Shown here: one piece after another, positions 50,614 through 61,049 of the stretch
Position numbering within the stretch: position 1 is the stretch's first letter
Layout: every line of letters begins with the position of its first letter
From: a virus
IMG/VR virus record: IMGVR_UViG_3300017759_003727
Location: 18,911 to 82,910 of that record
Direction: 5' to 3' (one strand)
DNA: 64,000 bases
Position numbers and translations under genes: made by a program
The notes under the pieces: generated by a model
Databases searched by the model: none
Seen by the model: the letters and a program-made list of their open reading frames with translations, nothing else
What the model was told of the DNA's origin: nothing

Positions 50614-53600
50614 TGAATACCTCCATTCCAATAATTTAAGGTATTTGCATATATGCTATATGCTTCGGTAAGATCTGTATTACCCAAGTCGGCTATATTT
50701 TGATTGTCTTCTTTTTCTGTAAAAAAATTACCAGAACTCATCAATAGTTCTGATATCGCAAACCTGCCAAAATATCTTTGGGAATTATTTATCTTTGCCG
50801 CACCTAATGCATCGAAACCCTGTACACTGTCTTGTTTATAAGAGTTAAGGTGCATTTGTAGAGTTCCTGTTGAAAAAAAGAAATTAGCATCATAATGCCC
50901 ACTATTTGTTCCGTCTTGCGAGCATTCCAGCCCATTTATGTAATAACGCCCAGTTTCTCTTTTTCCCACATTTCCATCTGCTGATATTTGATAAGCACTT
51001 CTGTCGTGAGAGAAAAATATATAAGAAGAAGATTCTTGATTTAACTGCCCTAAAATTGTATTGACATCATTAGTTGATTGACTTTGGTTAATAATTCTAA
51101 TAGCATAGTTCTGTTCTTTTGTTTGTATATTTTCCGAAAACTTCATATATGTGCCAGTTGAATCTGGTTGTCCGCCGTGTCTTGCTGTATCAAAACTTAT
51201 ACCACTTTGCATAAATGAACCTCCGCTATGTAATATTGGGAAATAAAGTGGATCTATTCCTGTTGTTATTAAATTAACACCACCAAATTGATCATACCAC
51301 GTTTCAACTTGTATTGCTGTCGAAACAGGATATAACTGACTAAATTTATTTATTTCAGAACGTGGCTCTTGTTCAATTCTAGAATCATCACTAATTTTAC
51401 CACTTACATCATAGAACACATTAGCTTCTATACCTAAATCTGTTCTTACTTTCATTGCTGGCCCATTATAAAAAGGATTTACCTTCCTAAGTGAGTATCC
51501 ATGAGAAATACCACTTGTGCTAATTGGATTTAATCCAGAAGGTATAGAGACGTCTGTAATATCAAAAGAAAACTGCATTTCAGACCCTGCTTGATTTCCT
51601 ATTGATGAACTCAAATTAACAGACTCTAAAACAGCATTGGAAATAACCTTGTTCCAGTCATTGTTAAAAGTTATATTTAAATCATAATTTTCTCCCTGTG
51701 TGACATATTGATTAGTGGAGCTATTAACCCCTTCATTATGTATATCCGAAACCTTTGTATTTACCGTTAAATTACCTCTTGTTGGTAAAATGCTTTTTCT
51801 ATCTACAGGGTACGTTTTTCCTATTCCTCCTATCTTCTGTCTTCCCACAGGTATATTTATGTCAAAACTTTGAATTAAATCTGGCTTTACAAAAAATACT
51901 CCCGTATCATTACCTCTACCTCTGATTGTTAAGGAAGTATTTCTAGCCGTGTAAATTTCACCAGAGTTGTAAACTTCGTAATTTGTTGGATATTTATCAA
52001 ATATTCCAGTTGTGTTTTTTAGCTGATTACTTCCTGTAATATCTATAGCTGGTGTGTCAAATCTAATATCAGACATTTTCTTCACAGATAAGTCATGAAT
52101 AAAAACAGACCCACGAGTTTTTGAACTATTTGGAATTTCATTGGAAACTGCGTTATTTCCAACAGTTATACTTGCCGAACTAGATCTGTGAAAAAGTATT
52201 CTTTCATCATCGCCAACAAAACCACTACCACTAAATGGCAACACTCCAGTTTGAGCACCACTATAAAACATAGGTGTATAATTAAATCTTGTACCACTTT
52301 CATTAATATCTCGACGAGGCGATGATGTCATAATGGTATTTATATTGAAATTAATAGGAGATTGACTGCAAAAATGCGAATGAGCGAAGCTACCAATGTC
52401 TCCAGTAAATCCAGTAAAAGCAAAGCCACTTATATTAGCAACTAAATTAGGAAAACTTTCATTTGTTGGAGCATTTGTACTTCCCCATCGACACAACCAA
52501 GGGTGAGTAGCCCTGTCTAAAGAATATTGAGTAGGGTCGAAATCACTGTCTGCAAAATACCAATAAGATTGAAATCCAGTTTTTAATTGGGCTGAAGTTG
52601 GAGTTACTCCATCAGTAGTAAATACAGCGAATTGTAAATCATGAGTAGGGGCATCAAAAGCCATACTTTGATATTTAACACTATGAGTCTCTCCAGGAGT
52701 TCCAGAATATTTTCCAGATAAATTTTGATCAGTATCTCCACCTCCACCTACTGGATTATTTCCATCAATAAAAATATTATCACTACCACCACCATAAGGC
52801 GTGATACTAAATCCAGTTACTTTTTCAGCTAAGTTTTGTGTGCCCGTAATCGAATATGTTCCACTAACCATATAAACTCCGCCACCACTAAATCCACTCA
52901 AACCTATCGAAAAAAGATCTCCCGCATCATTTATTTCAAGTGCTTTATCACCATCTACATCGCTTATAAAAAGTTTACCGCCTGCAAATTCCGAGGCTAG
53001 TAAATAACCAGTTCCTTCTGTTCCGTTAATGACTCCATTAACATTGTCGTTATTATGTATAGTACTAGCACTAACAGTAAGATCTTCAAAGTCATGAAAA
53101 TATACTAAATTCTCACTATCGGTTATATCAGTATTAACCTGTATGGGATTTTGAGCTTCAAGATTAGAGCCAACAAAACTATATTGTGAGGTTAGTAAAC
53201 CATTAACAGATTGAGACATTGAAATATTTGTTAAAAACATATTTCCAAAACCTATCATATCTAAGCCTGTTATGTCTTTGAATTTGTTAAAAGCAATTTT
53301 ATTAGTATAAGCTGATACGCTTGGCGTTAATTCGGTTCCCAATTTATTATTTAACAAAACATAAAAATTACAATCTGCATCAATGTGTTTTTTTTCAAAC
53401 ATTCTAGCGTCTAAAAAGGTTTTCCACATATCGCCAAAATCTTCAATCGTATTTACTGTTAAATTAACATCTGGCGATTTTATTTTTTGATTCAAAATAG
53501 ATCTTTGACTTGAAATAGACTGAGTTGTTTCAGACCCTACATCTATTGAAAAATTTATACCTTGAACTTTTTGTATAAACTTTAAATTATCTCCAGCATT

Positions 53601-53681
53601 AGAACCAGACACATAAGCGCCTGTATTGCTTTTAAACAAAGCTACATCTTGATATTGTACTGTTGGTCTATTTTGTCTCAT
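50610..53681 (-). CDS. Large tail protein with a C-terminal lectin-like domain
   Basis: A 1023-residue protein downstream of the tape-measure gene. The N-terminal 190 residues (VQYQDVALFKSNTGAYVSG, GSETTQSISSQRSIL) look like a tail-tube-type beta domain. The central part is Gly/Ser/Phe-rich, with SGF turns as in J. The last 250 residues contain VETWYDQFGGVNLI, FDTARHGGQPDS and GRFAISELLMSSGNF, the pattern of concanavalin/LamG-like domains in phage adhesins. It is probably a baseplate or tail-side fibre component binding surface sugars. It starts one base after the upstream stop. Confidence 0.72.
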   Translation of the reverse strand: MRQNRPTVQYQDVALFKSNTGAYVSGSNAGDNLKFIQKVQGINFSIDVGSETTQSISSQRSILNQKIKSPDVNLTVNTIEDFGDMWKTFLDARMFEKKHIDADCNFYVLLNNKLGTELTPSVSAYTNKIAFNKFKDITGLDMIGFGNMFLTNISMSQSVNGLLTSQYSFVGSNLEAQNPIQVNTDITDSENLVYFHDFEDLTVSASTIHNNDNVNGVINGTEGTGYLLASEFAGGKLFISDVDGDKALEINDAGDLFSIGLSGFSGGGVYMVSGTYSITGTQNLAEKVTGFSITPYGGGSDNIFIDGNNPVGGGGDTDQNLSGKYSGTPGETHSVKYQSMAFDAPTHDLQFAVFTTDGVTPTSAQLKTGFQSYWYFADSDFDPTQYSLDRATHPWLCRWGSTNAPTNESFPNLVANISGFAFTGFTGDIGSFAHSHFCSQSPINFNINTIMTSSPRRDINESGTRFNYTPMFYSGAQTGVLPFSGSGFVGDDERILFHRSSSASITVGNNAVSNEIPNSSKTRGSVFIHDLSVKKMSDIRFDTPAIDITGSNQLKNTTGIFDKYPTNYEVYNSGEIYTARNTSLTIRGRGNDTGVFFVKPDLIQSFDINIPVGRQKIGGIGKTYPVDRKSILPTRGNLTVNTKVSDIHNEGVNSSTNQYVTQGENYDLNITFNNDWNKVISNAVLESVNLSSSIGNQAGSEMQFSFDITDVSIPSGLNPISTSGISHGYSLRKVNPFYNGPAMKVRTDLGIEANVFYDVSGKISDDSRIEQEPRSEINKFSQLYPVSTAIQVETWYDQFGGVNLITTGIDPLYFPILHSGGSFMQSGISFDTARHGGQPDSTGTYMKFSENIQTKEQNYAIRIINQSQSTNDVNTILGQLNQESSSYIFFSHDRSAYQISADGNVGKRETGRYYINGLECSQDGTNSGHYDANFFFSTGTLQMHLNSYKQDSVQGFDALGAAKINNSQRYFGRFAISELLMSSGNFFTEKEDNQNIADLGNTDLTEAYSIYANTLNYWNGGIQ

Positions 53682-53682
53682 T

Positions 53683-55674
53683 TTAATAAGTGTAATAAAA
53701 AATCTTTCCAGTTGTGTCTACATCTGCGTATTGTGGAAATATATCTGCGTCTCTTTGGAAATTGGACGTATTTCCCCAGAGATCAAAATAACCAGTATGA
53801 CTGCTTACTAAAAAATTTCCAGTTTTTACGCTTAAAACATATTCGACTCCACTATATCTACTAATAATGTTTGTGTTACCTAGAAATGAATCCGTTCCCA
53901 CAGCAAAGGTAGACCAATATTGATAAGTTTGATTACTGCCGTCTTGCCCTACTTCAAGTTGTTTTTCATCAAAAACATTTTCCCACCCAATTTTATTCCA
54001 TAAAACAGGATAAAAAGTATAAGTTCCACTAGGTGGTTGATTTTGATAAAACAAAGTTTCAGTTCCTCTTTGAAATGTGCCCGAAGCTACACCAGATTGA
54101 TACAAACCAATATCATCAAAACCTCTACCAGGGTGAAAATCAAAAGTTGATAAAGTATTAACATTATGATAGTTCCCAGAGGGATCAATAACATATAAAT
54201 CAAGATCTGGCCCTCCATCGGTCTGAAAAGGGAATCTTCTACCGTCTTCTCCAGTTTTACTAAGATTAGTCCACTTTAATTCAAAAGCCAAATTTCCAGT
54301 CGTTGTTTTTTCAAAATTTTCATTAAACTGAATACCAGAAGGCTCTCTAACAGGTAAATCTCTTTCTAAACTTATTTTATCAGACTTATGAATAATATCT
54401 ATTGTTCCTGGGTTTCCCTCTGGCAAGGTATATTGCCCAGTCCAACGTTCTGTTATTAACACATTACCGTCTTCCGTAATTAATCTTAACTCAGACCTAT
54501 CGTGTATAAAATTTCTATACTGTACAACTTCTTTTAAGTTAACAGATATTCTGTTGTTGTTTTTGTATACAAATTCATGAATGAAAGAGTTTACTACAAA
54601 ATATTTATCCTTCTTATATAGTTGCGGTAAATTTATTTTAAAAGGTTGTTTGTTCCCCTTTTTTTCTAAAAAATGTATCAATGCTATAGTTTCTTTGTCT
54701 GATCTATTTGAGAAATTTAAATTAAAATCTTCTAAAATATTTTTATTACTGTCTAAGTTTTGACTCTCTAAAATAGAATTGGCAAATTTAAGATTATTCA
54801 TCTTGTCACTTTGTGAAAAAGTCACTTGATCGTCTGGAGTAAATATAGTAGAAAAATCCTGGCTCCAAAGTAATCCAGACATAGTTTCTGGATTAGTGTC
54901 AGTAGCAAAGGGATGTGCAGTTGGACTATCATCAATGTCATTTTGAGCAAAAGAAGTTCCTGCTGCATAATCTCTACGAGCATACCAAAAATTATTAAAT
55001 TCATTTTCGTCTTCTAAATCTTCATTATACAATTTTCCTGTCCAATGTACGATATCAAACCTTTTAGGAAATTTGACCTGCAATCCAAAAGCACTAAATA
55101 ACCAAGTTGGAGCTAACTGAGATGGTACTACTGAATTTCCTACCTCAGATAATATAGAAGACCCAGACCAATTAGTAAAAGGAACTTCCCTGTTGCTTTT
55201 TAAATTTAAATTAAAATCAAACAAGCCTTCGTGCTCTCTTATATCATAGTTCATAACAGAAAGACCAGAAAATTGTTTATATATTCCAGTTGGAAATTTT
55301 ATAGATGCAGTTCCAGGTGGCCCTAAACCATCACCCGAAGGCCTGTATCCATCTGTGAAATTTAAAAGGTATTTTTGCTCTCCACTAAATAGAGGACCTT
55401 CATTAAGGCCAGTACTGATGCCCGTACTTATTGATTCAATTATCCCTAAAAAAGCGTTTGCCTCTCTTTCGCTTCTATTTGTGAAATTTAAACTAAAATC
55501 TATGTTAAAATTGTTTAAGTTTTTATTAACTCTTCTCCTATAATAGTCCGCAGTATATACATCATTCCCTTCAAAATTAAAAGTCACCATTGTCCCATAT
55601 TCTGGAATCAGAGTATCAGTAAATATTACTGGACTGTGGCTTGCATCTCTATTATATAAAGCTAAATCCTTCAT
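53683..55674 (-). CDS. Minor tail protein with two M-like domains
   Basis: A 663-residue protein. Two segments resemble lambda minor tail protein M: residues about 45-180 (NIDFSLNFTNRSEREANAFLG ... DFNLNLKSNREVPF) and about 305-380 (EDFNLNFSNRSDKETIALIHF, then KQPFKINLPQL). The repeated F-x-N-R-S-(E/D)-(R/K)-E motif links them. The C-terminus (about 440-600) is a Gly/Pro-rich beta region with PDLDLYVIDPSGNYH. In lambda, M lies directly after the tape-measure gene, as here, and caps the tube near L. It overlaps the tape-measure gene by 4 bases. Confidence 0.72.
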   Translation of the reverse strand: MKDLALYNRDASHSPVIFTDTLIPEYGTMVTFNFEGNDVYTADYYRRRVNKNLNNFNIDFSLNFTNRSEREANAFLGIIESISTGISTGLNEGPLFSGEQKYLLNFTDGYRPSGDGLGPPGTASIKFPTGIYKQFSGLSVMNYDIREHEGLFDFNLNLKSNREVPFTNWSGSSILSEVGNSVVPSQLAPTWLFSAFGLQVKFPKRFDIVHWTGKLYNEDLEDENEFNNFWYARRDYAAGTSFAQNDIDDSPTAHPFATDTNPETMSGLLWSQDFSTIFTPDDQVTFSQSDKMNNLKFANSILESQNLDSNKNILEDFNLNFSNRSDKETIALIHFLEKKGNKQPFKINLPQLYKKDKYFVVNSFIHEFVYKNNNRISVNLKEVVQYRNFIHDRSELRLITEDGNVLITERWTGQYTLPEGNPGTIDIIHKSDKISLERDLPVREPSGIQFNENFEKTTTGNLAFELKWTNLSKTGEDGRRFPFQTDGGPDLDLYVIDPSGNYHNVNTLSTFDFHPGRGFDDIGLYQSGVASGTFQRGTETLFYQNQPPSGTYTFYPVLWNKIGWENVFDEKQLEVGQDGSNQTYQYWSTFAVGTDSFLGNTNIISRYSGVEYVLSVKTGNFLVSSHTGYFDLWGNTSNFQRDADIFPQYADVDTTGKIFYYTY

Positions 55675-58600
55675 CGAGTATACAATCCTCCACCTGGTCT
55701 AGATTCTTCACCAACAATAGTTACAACAGCTTGCCTTATTCTTTTTGTGAAATTAGTTTCTGAATCTCCTTTACCAGATGTTCTAGTAGATGATTCGCCA
55801 CCATCTCCTCCACCACTTGATGATATATTAAATGAAAGATTTATATTGTTTTGAACTCCGCCACTAGAACTACTTGAACTTACTGAAGAACCAGAACTTA
55901 CAGACCCACTATTTATTTTTTCCATTGTGCCTCTTCCATATTTTTCGACAGCAGATCTTCTCATGACAAACTCACCTCCTGTTAGAAGTGCTGGGACATC
56001 ATCTATCATACCTCCACCTCCAGAAACCGCACCACCTACTGAATATCTTCTTGGAATAAATCCGCCTAAATTTGCTGTGTTTACGCCTCCATCACCTCCA
56101 CCAAGCGCGCCAAAGGCAGAATTTAATATAGTATCTGTAAGATTATTTGCGGCTCTTTGAATAAATGCTTTTTGAATTGTTTGCAAGAAATCATTTGCTA
56201 TACTTTTAAGGGAATCCCCCAAGTCTTTACTCCCATCTAGCGCCTGCATGAATGCATCTGTTAATCCATCAGAAAGTTGAGCTGGTAACGATTTTCCTAA
56301 ATTTTCCATTATTAATTCAGAGTCTTTTCTCATCTCTTTCATAGACTCTCTTGCGCCTGCCATTATTTGTTGTAAATCACTTTGTTTACCCATAACAGGT
56401 ACTGAAGCTATTGAACCTGGACTACCTATATCTTTAGCAAACGTATTGATGCCCTTAAGCATGTTTGATTGTATTTTTGTTTTTTCTTCTTTAGTAATAC
56501 CATCTGTTGCAAAAGCCTTCGCTGCAGCAGATAAACCATCTGTTAACACCTGGTTTATCTCGTTAGTTATTTTTGTTTTAAATTCGGTAGATTTGTTTTC
56601 GTCTGATCTAATATTTTGTGTAGCATATTGTTCAAAAATTTGTTGAACAGAAGGTAAAGCTTCAATTATTTTAAGAAATGGTTCTAAATCCTTTTCTGTT
56701 ATTGATATTACTTCTTCTTTTGTTCTTGTAACATTAGATTTAACTAACGACGATGGCATCATACCAGGCCCACCTGCAGATCCGAACATTATTTGTTGCG
56801 CAACCTTGTTATCGTCTATTGTCCCAACAGCAAGTGTTCTTGTTATATTTTTTTGCAATTCAGCGAAAGAAGGTATATCAAATCCTTTTGTTCTTCCTAA
56901 TGCTATTTGACCTCCAGTTTTTGCTGATACATTCTCGGCAGATGAAATTTGCTCACCCAACATCTGTAATTCATATTGTTGCGAGAACTGAGCTAAATCA
57001 CCTCCTCTTAATGATTCAGTTAAACTTGTGTTTATTTTTATTTGTTTATTTAAATCACTTACGTTTCCAAATAAAGTAGCCACAATTCCCTTACCGTTGT
57101 TAAATGTCTTCATTAACCCATCTGCGGCACCAGTTAAACCTACTAATACACCAACCGCTATACCAACTGGCCCAGTAAATGCCATCATTACAAAAGCAGC
57201 ACTCATTAAACCATTAAGCATTGATGTCAAACCTTGAGCTACATTTTGAGCGGGTCCTTCAACTTCAGTAAGTGCAGCGGAAACTCCATAAGCTACTGTT
57301 TGAACGGCCATTATCGCTGCGAAAGCTCCGCCTCCACTCATGTTACTTGCTGCAGATTTTGAGGGTGCGCTTGAAGAACTAGGCGCGCGATTTGTTGCTG
57401 TATTAAAGCCCATACTTCTTGCTTTAGCAGTAGCCGCTCCACCATGTAATGTTTTTCCACTATCCAACATACTAAACGAACCTGCTGCTCCTCTTGCTAT
57501 ATAGCCATTAGCTCCTCTTCTGTTAAATTCTAAATTTACAGCTCCTCTAAGCCCTCCTTTAAATCTACCTGGAGGTTGTTTGATTTTACCTCCCATCAAC
57601 TCCCCTCTAGCGAATTTGGATATGCTTTTGTTTCCAGCGCCATATTTTTCCATTTTATTCGCCATGCTGTTAAATATTTTAGTATTGCCTCCTATCTTGG
57701 CTTCTATAAATCTAGCATTAGGTGAAATCGATGGATATAGTTCTGATATATTTCTTCTAGCTTTCGTTCCAACAAAATCAAAAGTAGATGTTTGGCCCAT
57801 GTCATATTGAGGGCTTTTTAACAATCCAGAAACCGCAGCTTCAAAAATAACACCTGCCAGTGAAGCCACAGATCCAGCATTTCCTAATTTTGATATTTTT
57901 CCAGATACTGGAGAACCTCCAGAAATTACCTTTGATTGCTGTCTCGCTAAACCAACACCAAATTTTTCTACATTTGATTTTAAAGCGTTATCGTTTTTAG
58001 CTTTGGCTGAACTTTTTCCTGCTTGATTAAATCCAAATAAAGGGAAAGAATAAGATTTACCAGAAGCAGACTTTCCTGTTCCCATATTACCCGCGTTTGA
58101 AGCAGGCGTTATCATTGCAAATCTATCGTCAAAAATAGGACTTTTCGAAGTTCCTGTTCCCTTATAACCTTTTGCAGCTCTTAATTTCATAGCTCCAGCA
58201 GGTAATCCGCCAGAAGCTTGATTTTTGTTAAATATAGCGTCTCCTCCGCCAAAGTTAGGAACAAAATATTCACTAGTATTAGCGATCATTGTTCCCTTTT
58301 TACCGCCTCCAAAATTAAAATTAGGAATAGATACAACTTTTGAGCTAGGAGATGCACCTCCAACTCCTCTAGAGACGTCTCTCTGCTCTGCAGCAACGAA
58401 GCCATCGGCTCCCCTGCCAGTTCTTCCAACACCACCAGCACCTCCTCTAAATCCAGCAGCAAAAATAGCTGGAGAAACTTTTTGAGATATGGCTGCAATC
58501 CTAGCCATCGCATTCGCTTGTTCGTTGTAAACTCTTAATAAAACTTGTTCTTGAGCGGTTTTATTGCCTTCTAATCTAATCAACTCTCTTTGAAGAGCTT

Positions 58601-60050
58601 CGTTTTGTAAAAGTGTTTGAAGTACAGATTGCTGTAAGGCTTTTTGTTGTTGTGTTGCAGAATTTATACCTAGCAATGATTTTAAAGACTGAACACCAAA
58701 TTTTGCTAAGTCTGTAAATAATTTTATAAATATAGCCCCAACTAAAGCAACACCAGGTCCAGTTAATATCGCACCAACACCTTTTACAAATCCTTTTGCA
58801 AACTTAGACCCAATACCATCTCCTTGCAACAAATCGGTAATTGAATTTACAATAGAAGAAAATAGTTTTAATAAATTTTTTGCTGCATCAGTAAATCCAG
58901 TCTCCCCCAATACTGCTGCTAATTTTTGACCACCAACAACTAAGTTGTTAATCATAGCTTCTAAAGTATCATTTAAGACTGCATTTTTTCTATCTAAAGC
59001 ACCGACAGCTCCAGCTGAAACATTAACAGCATTTTTAAATTGACTTTGGGAGGCTGTCATGTCTTCCATCAAAGCAATTAATATGTCTCTTTGCCTAACT
59101 CCAGCGACACTCTGAATAACTTTGGCGGCCTCCTTACTTCTGATTCCTATAGCGTCTAATTTAACAGCCAATTCTTGAAATAAAGGAATTGCACCTCTTA
59201 AGTTTCCTTGTTGATCTTCTATAGAAATACCTAATCTTTTTAAAGTGTTTAATGTATCCTGTCTTGAAAGTCTAGCAAAAATTGTTTTAAACGCATTACC
59301 AATAACAGCACCGCCACGTTGAGTTCTTTCTTGTACTGTTGTTACAACGCTCAATAATTCATCAAAAGAAACTCCAGCCACACGAGCTGATGCGGAAGCT
59401 CTCTCAAGTCCATTAATTAAATCTTCAGTAGAAACAGCAAACTTGGTATCAACCTCAGCCAACTTGTCAGCTATCGTAGCTACAGTTAAACCACTACCAG
59501 CAAAACCTTTTACCGCTGCAGTTAAACCAGCTACTGCTTCTTTTGAGTCAACTCCAGCAACACGTACTAATTTTAAGGCAGTTTCTACTCTCGATAATGT
59601 TTCTTGAACTGAAAGACCTTGACGAGCTAATTCTAAAGCGCCCTCTGCTACTTCGTCAAAAGAAGTTGCTGTTTTTTGAGCAACTCTAAAAATTCCATCC
59701 CCAAATTTTTCAATTTCTTGTCTTGTCCCACCAAGGATTACGTTTATTTTGGCAAAACTAGCTTCAACTTTCACAGTGTTAGTTACAAGTGCTCCAAAAG
59801 CTTGAGACAACTTATTGATAACTACAACAGAAGCTCCAAAAGCTAAAACACGAGCATTGGAAGCTTCTAGTGATTTTTGAAACTCATCAGCTTGACCAGT
59901 TATTTTACCCAATGGTCTAGATAATTTGTTAAGCGACCTAGCTCCACCGCCGAAATCGACACCCTTTGCTGCGGATTGTATTCTTGCAATCGCTGCGTCT
60001 ACTTTCCTTGTGTCAACTGGGTTGAGTATTACTGGTACCTTAACTGCCAT
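55671..60050 (-). CDS. Tape-measure protein (TP901-type)
   Basis: A 1459-residue protein that sets tail length. Residues about 80-330 form the TP901 tape-measure core (KINVILGGTRQEIEKFG, TSFDEVAEGALELARQG, GVRQRDILIALMEDM). Hydrophobic helices lie near 430-450 and 910-990 (VALVGAIFIKLFT, SAAFVMMAFTGPVGIAVG). The C-terminal GGFIPRRYSVGGAV and GGEFVMRRSAVEKYG are common in phage tape measures. At about 1.5 angstrom per residue (family rule), the tail would be near 220 nm. The late-type motif lies 9 bases before ATG 60050. Confidence 0.92.
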   Translation of the reverse strand: MAVKVPVILNPVDTRKVDAAIARIQSAAKGVDFGGGARSLNKLSRPLGKITGQADEFQKSLEASNARVLAFGASVVVINKLSQAFGALVTNTVKVEASFAKINVILGGTRQEIEKFGDGIFRVAQKTATSFDEVAEGALELARQGLSVQETLSRVETALKLVRVAGVDSKEAVAGLTAAVKGFAGSGLTVATIADKLAEVDTKFAVSTEDLINGLERASASARVAGVSFDELLSVVTTVQERTQRGGAVIGNAFKTIFARLSRQDTLNTLKRLGISIEDQQGNLRGAIPLFQELAVKLDAIGIRSKEAAKVIQSVAGVRQRDILIALMEDMTASQSQFKNAVNVSAGAVGALDRKNAVLNDTLEAMINNLVVGGQKLAAVLGETGFTDAAKNLLKLFSSIVNSITDLLQGDGIGSKFAKGFVKGVGAILTGPGVALVGAIFIKLFTDLAKFGVQSLKSLLGINSATQQQKALQQSVLQTLLQNEALQRELIRLEGNKTAQEQVLLRVYNEQANAMARIAAISQKVSPAIFAAGFRGGAGGVGRTGRGADGFVAAEQRDVSRGVGGASPSSKVVSIPNFNFGGGKKGTMIANTSEYFVPNFGGGDAIFNKNQASGGLPAGAMKLRAAKGYKGTGTSKSPIFDDRFAMITPASNAGNMGTGKSASGKSYSFPLFGFNQAGKSSAKAKNDNALKSNVEKFGVGLARQQSKVISGGSPVSGKISKLGNAGSVASLAGVIFEAAVSGLLKSPQYDMGQTSTFDFVGTKARRNISELYPSISPNARFIEAKIGGNTKIFNSMANKMEKYGAGNKSISKFARGELMGGKIKQPPGRFKGGLRGAVNLEFNRRGANGYIARGAAGSFSMLDSGKTLHGGAATAKARSMGFNTATNRAPSSSSAPSKSAASNMSGGGAFAAIMAVQTVAYGVSAALTEVEGPAQNVAQGLTSMLNGLMSAAFVMMAFTGPVGIAVGVLVGLTGAADGLMKTFNNGKGIVATLFGNVSDLNKQIKINTSLTESLRGGDLAQFSQQYELQMLGEQISSAENVSAKTGGQIALGRTKGFDIPSFAELQKNITRTLAVGTIDDNKVAQQIMFGSAGGPGMMPSSLVKSNVTRTKEEVISITEKDLEPFLKIIEALPSVQQIFEQYATQNIRSDENKSTEFKTKITNEINQVLTDGLSAAAKAFATDGITKEEKTKIQSNMLKGINTFAKDIGSPGSIASVPVMGKQSDLQQIMAGARESMKEMRKDSELIMENLGKSLPAQLSDGLTDAFMQALDGSKDLGDSLKSIANDFLQTIQKAFIQRAANNLTDTILNSAFGALGGGDGGVNTANLGGFIPRRYSVGGAVSGGGGMIDDVPALLTGGEFVMRRSAVEKYGRGTMEKINSGSVSSGSSVSSSSSSGGVQNNINLSFNISSSGGGDGGESSTRTSGKGDSETNFTKRIRQAVVTIVGEESRPGGGLYTR

Positions 60051-60065
60051 ATATGATTATTACAC
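60051..60065 (-). promoter_or_regulatory. Late-type promoter GTGTAA-N9-ATG (tape measure)
   Basis: On the - strand GTGTAA (60060-60065), 9 bases, then ATG 60050. The motif fills most of the 15-base gap after the upstream gene. Confidence 0.62.
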
Positions 60066-61049
60066 TTAAATACCGTGCAATTTCATCATTTGTTTCATAT
60101 CTAATTTACCTCCTTCTTTTTTCAACTCCTTGTTTAAACTCACAACTTTTTCGTCCTCAGAAGATAATGCTGTCAAATCGTCTTTTGTTGCGCCAAAGTA
60201 TGTTGTTCCCCCAGAGCCAGTTGATCCAGCACCCTTATTACTTTCGTTTTTGGAAGCTTCATAAAAACTCATTAACAATTCTGGATCTTTTGCTACGTGA
60301 TTAGGTATATCTTTTGTGCAGTTTTTAAATATATTTAAAAAAGATCTTCCATAAGTTACCATTCTTATTTGAAATGTCGTTAAATCTTTCATTGGTTTCC
60401 CAAATAAATCTAAAATATTTTCAGAATAAGGAAGGTACGGGGTAAAAAATGGTGATAAAACAGATTTTGATATATTTCTATCATCAAATTTCTTAAAAAA
60501 ATTTTGCTGTATATCTTGAACCTCTTGTTGACCAACAAAATCTAAAGAGTCTATAGAATCACTAACGCATTTTGTGCATTCTTTATCTAAAAAAGCTATT
60601 GAATTAAAAAAATCTTTTTGTATTTTTCTTTCTGCATATATTTCTGCAGTTATACCCATTAAGGATAATTTTTCTTTCAGCATGAAACCTATTTCACCCT
60701 GTAGTTTTTTTATTCTTTCTGCCTCTAGATTTTTTTTAGATGGTAATTTTATAGAGGATATAGAATCTTGAATCTCTTGGGCTTTAATTCTTTTCTGCTC
60801 CATTTCTTTTTCTAGATCTTCGGACCAAATATCATCTTTAATCAAATCTTCTAAAACTTCTTTTTCTTTTCTTACTCCTTTTTTTTCAGCTTCAGAAATA
60901 TACTTGTTTGTTTTAGAAAATATTCTACGCATTTCAAGTTGCTTAAAATGCTTAAGATGTATAGTCCCAAAGGAACTTTCTACTTCAGATACTTCATCAA
61001 AAATTTCTGATATTAAATCAGCAAGATATTCATCATCCTGTATGGGCAT
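60066..61049 (-). CDS. Hypothetical protein between tail genes, possible tail assembly factor
   Basis: A 327-residue protein with long charged helices (about 60-150, SEDLEKEMEQKRIKAQEIQD) and a Gly/Ser-rich linker near 275-290. It ends in KLDMKQMMKLHGI. It occupies the place of lambda GT, just before the tape measure, and overlaps the preceding gene by 17 bases in another frame. It has its own ATG and no clear slippery sequence at the overlap, so a programmed frameshift is not supported. A tape-measure chaperone role is inferred from position only. Confidence 0.65.
   Translation of the reverse strand: MPIQDDEYLADLISEIFDEVSEVESSFGTIHLKHFKQLEMRRIFSKTNKYISEAEKKGVRKEKEVLEDLIKDDIWSEDLEKEMEQKRIKAQEIQDSISSIKLPSKKNLEAERIKKLQGEIGFMLKEKLSLMGITAEIYAERKIQKDFFNSIAFLDKECTKCVSDSIDSLDFVGQQEVQDIQQNFFKKFDDRNISKSVLSPFFTPYLPYSENILDLFGKPMKDLTTFQIRMVTYGRSFLNIFKNCTKDIPNHVAKDPELLMSFYEASKNESNKGAGSTGSGGTTYFGATKDDLTALSSEDEKVVSLNKELKKEGGKLDMKQMMKLHGI

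Noticed and set aside
53689-53694. GTGTAA near the start of the 50610-53681 gene
   Set aside because: It points in the + direction, away from the gene, and no + strand start follows.
55927-58513. Several open frames antisense to the tape-measure gene
   Set aside because: They have Pro/Leu-rich compositions typical of the reverse complement of Gly/Ala-rich coding sequence and no start signals.
61033-61049. Possible G/GT-type programmed frameshift before the tape measure
   Set aside because: The second ORF is in the +1 frame, not reachable by a -1 slip. No slippery heptamer is visible at the overlap, and the second ORF has its own ATG.
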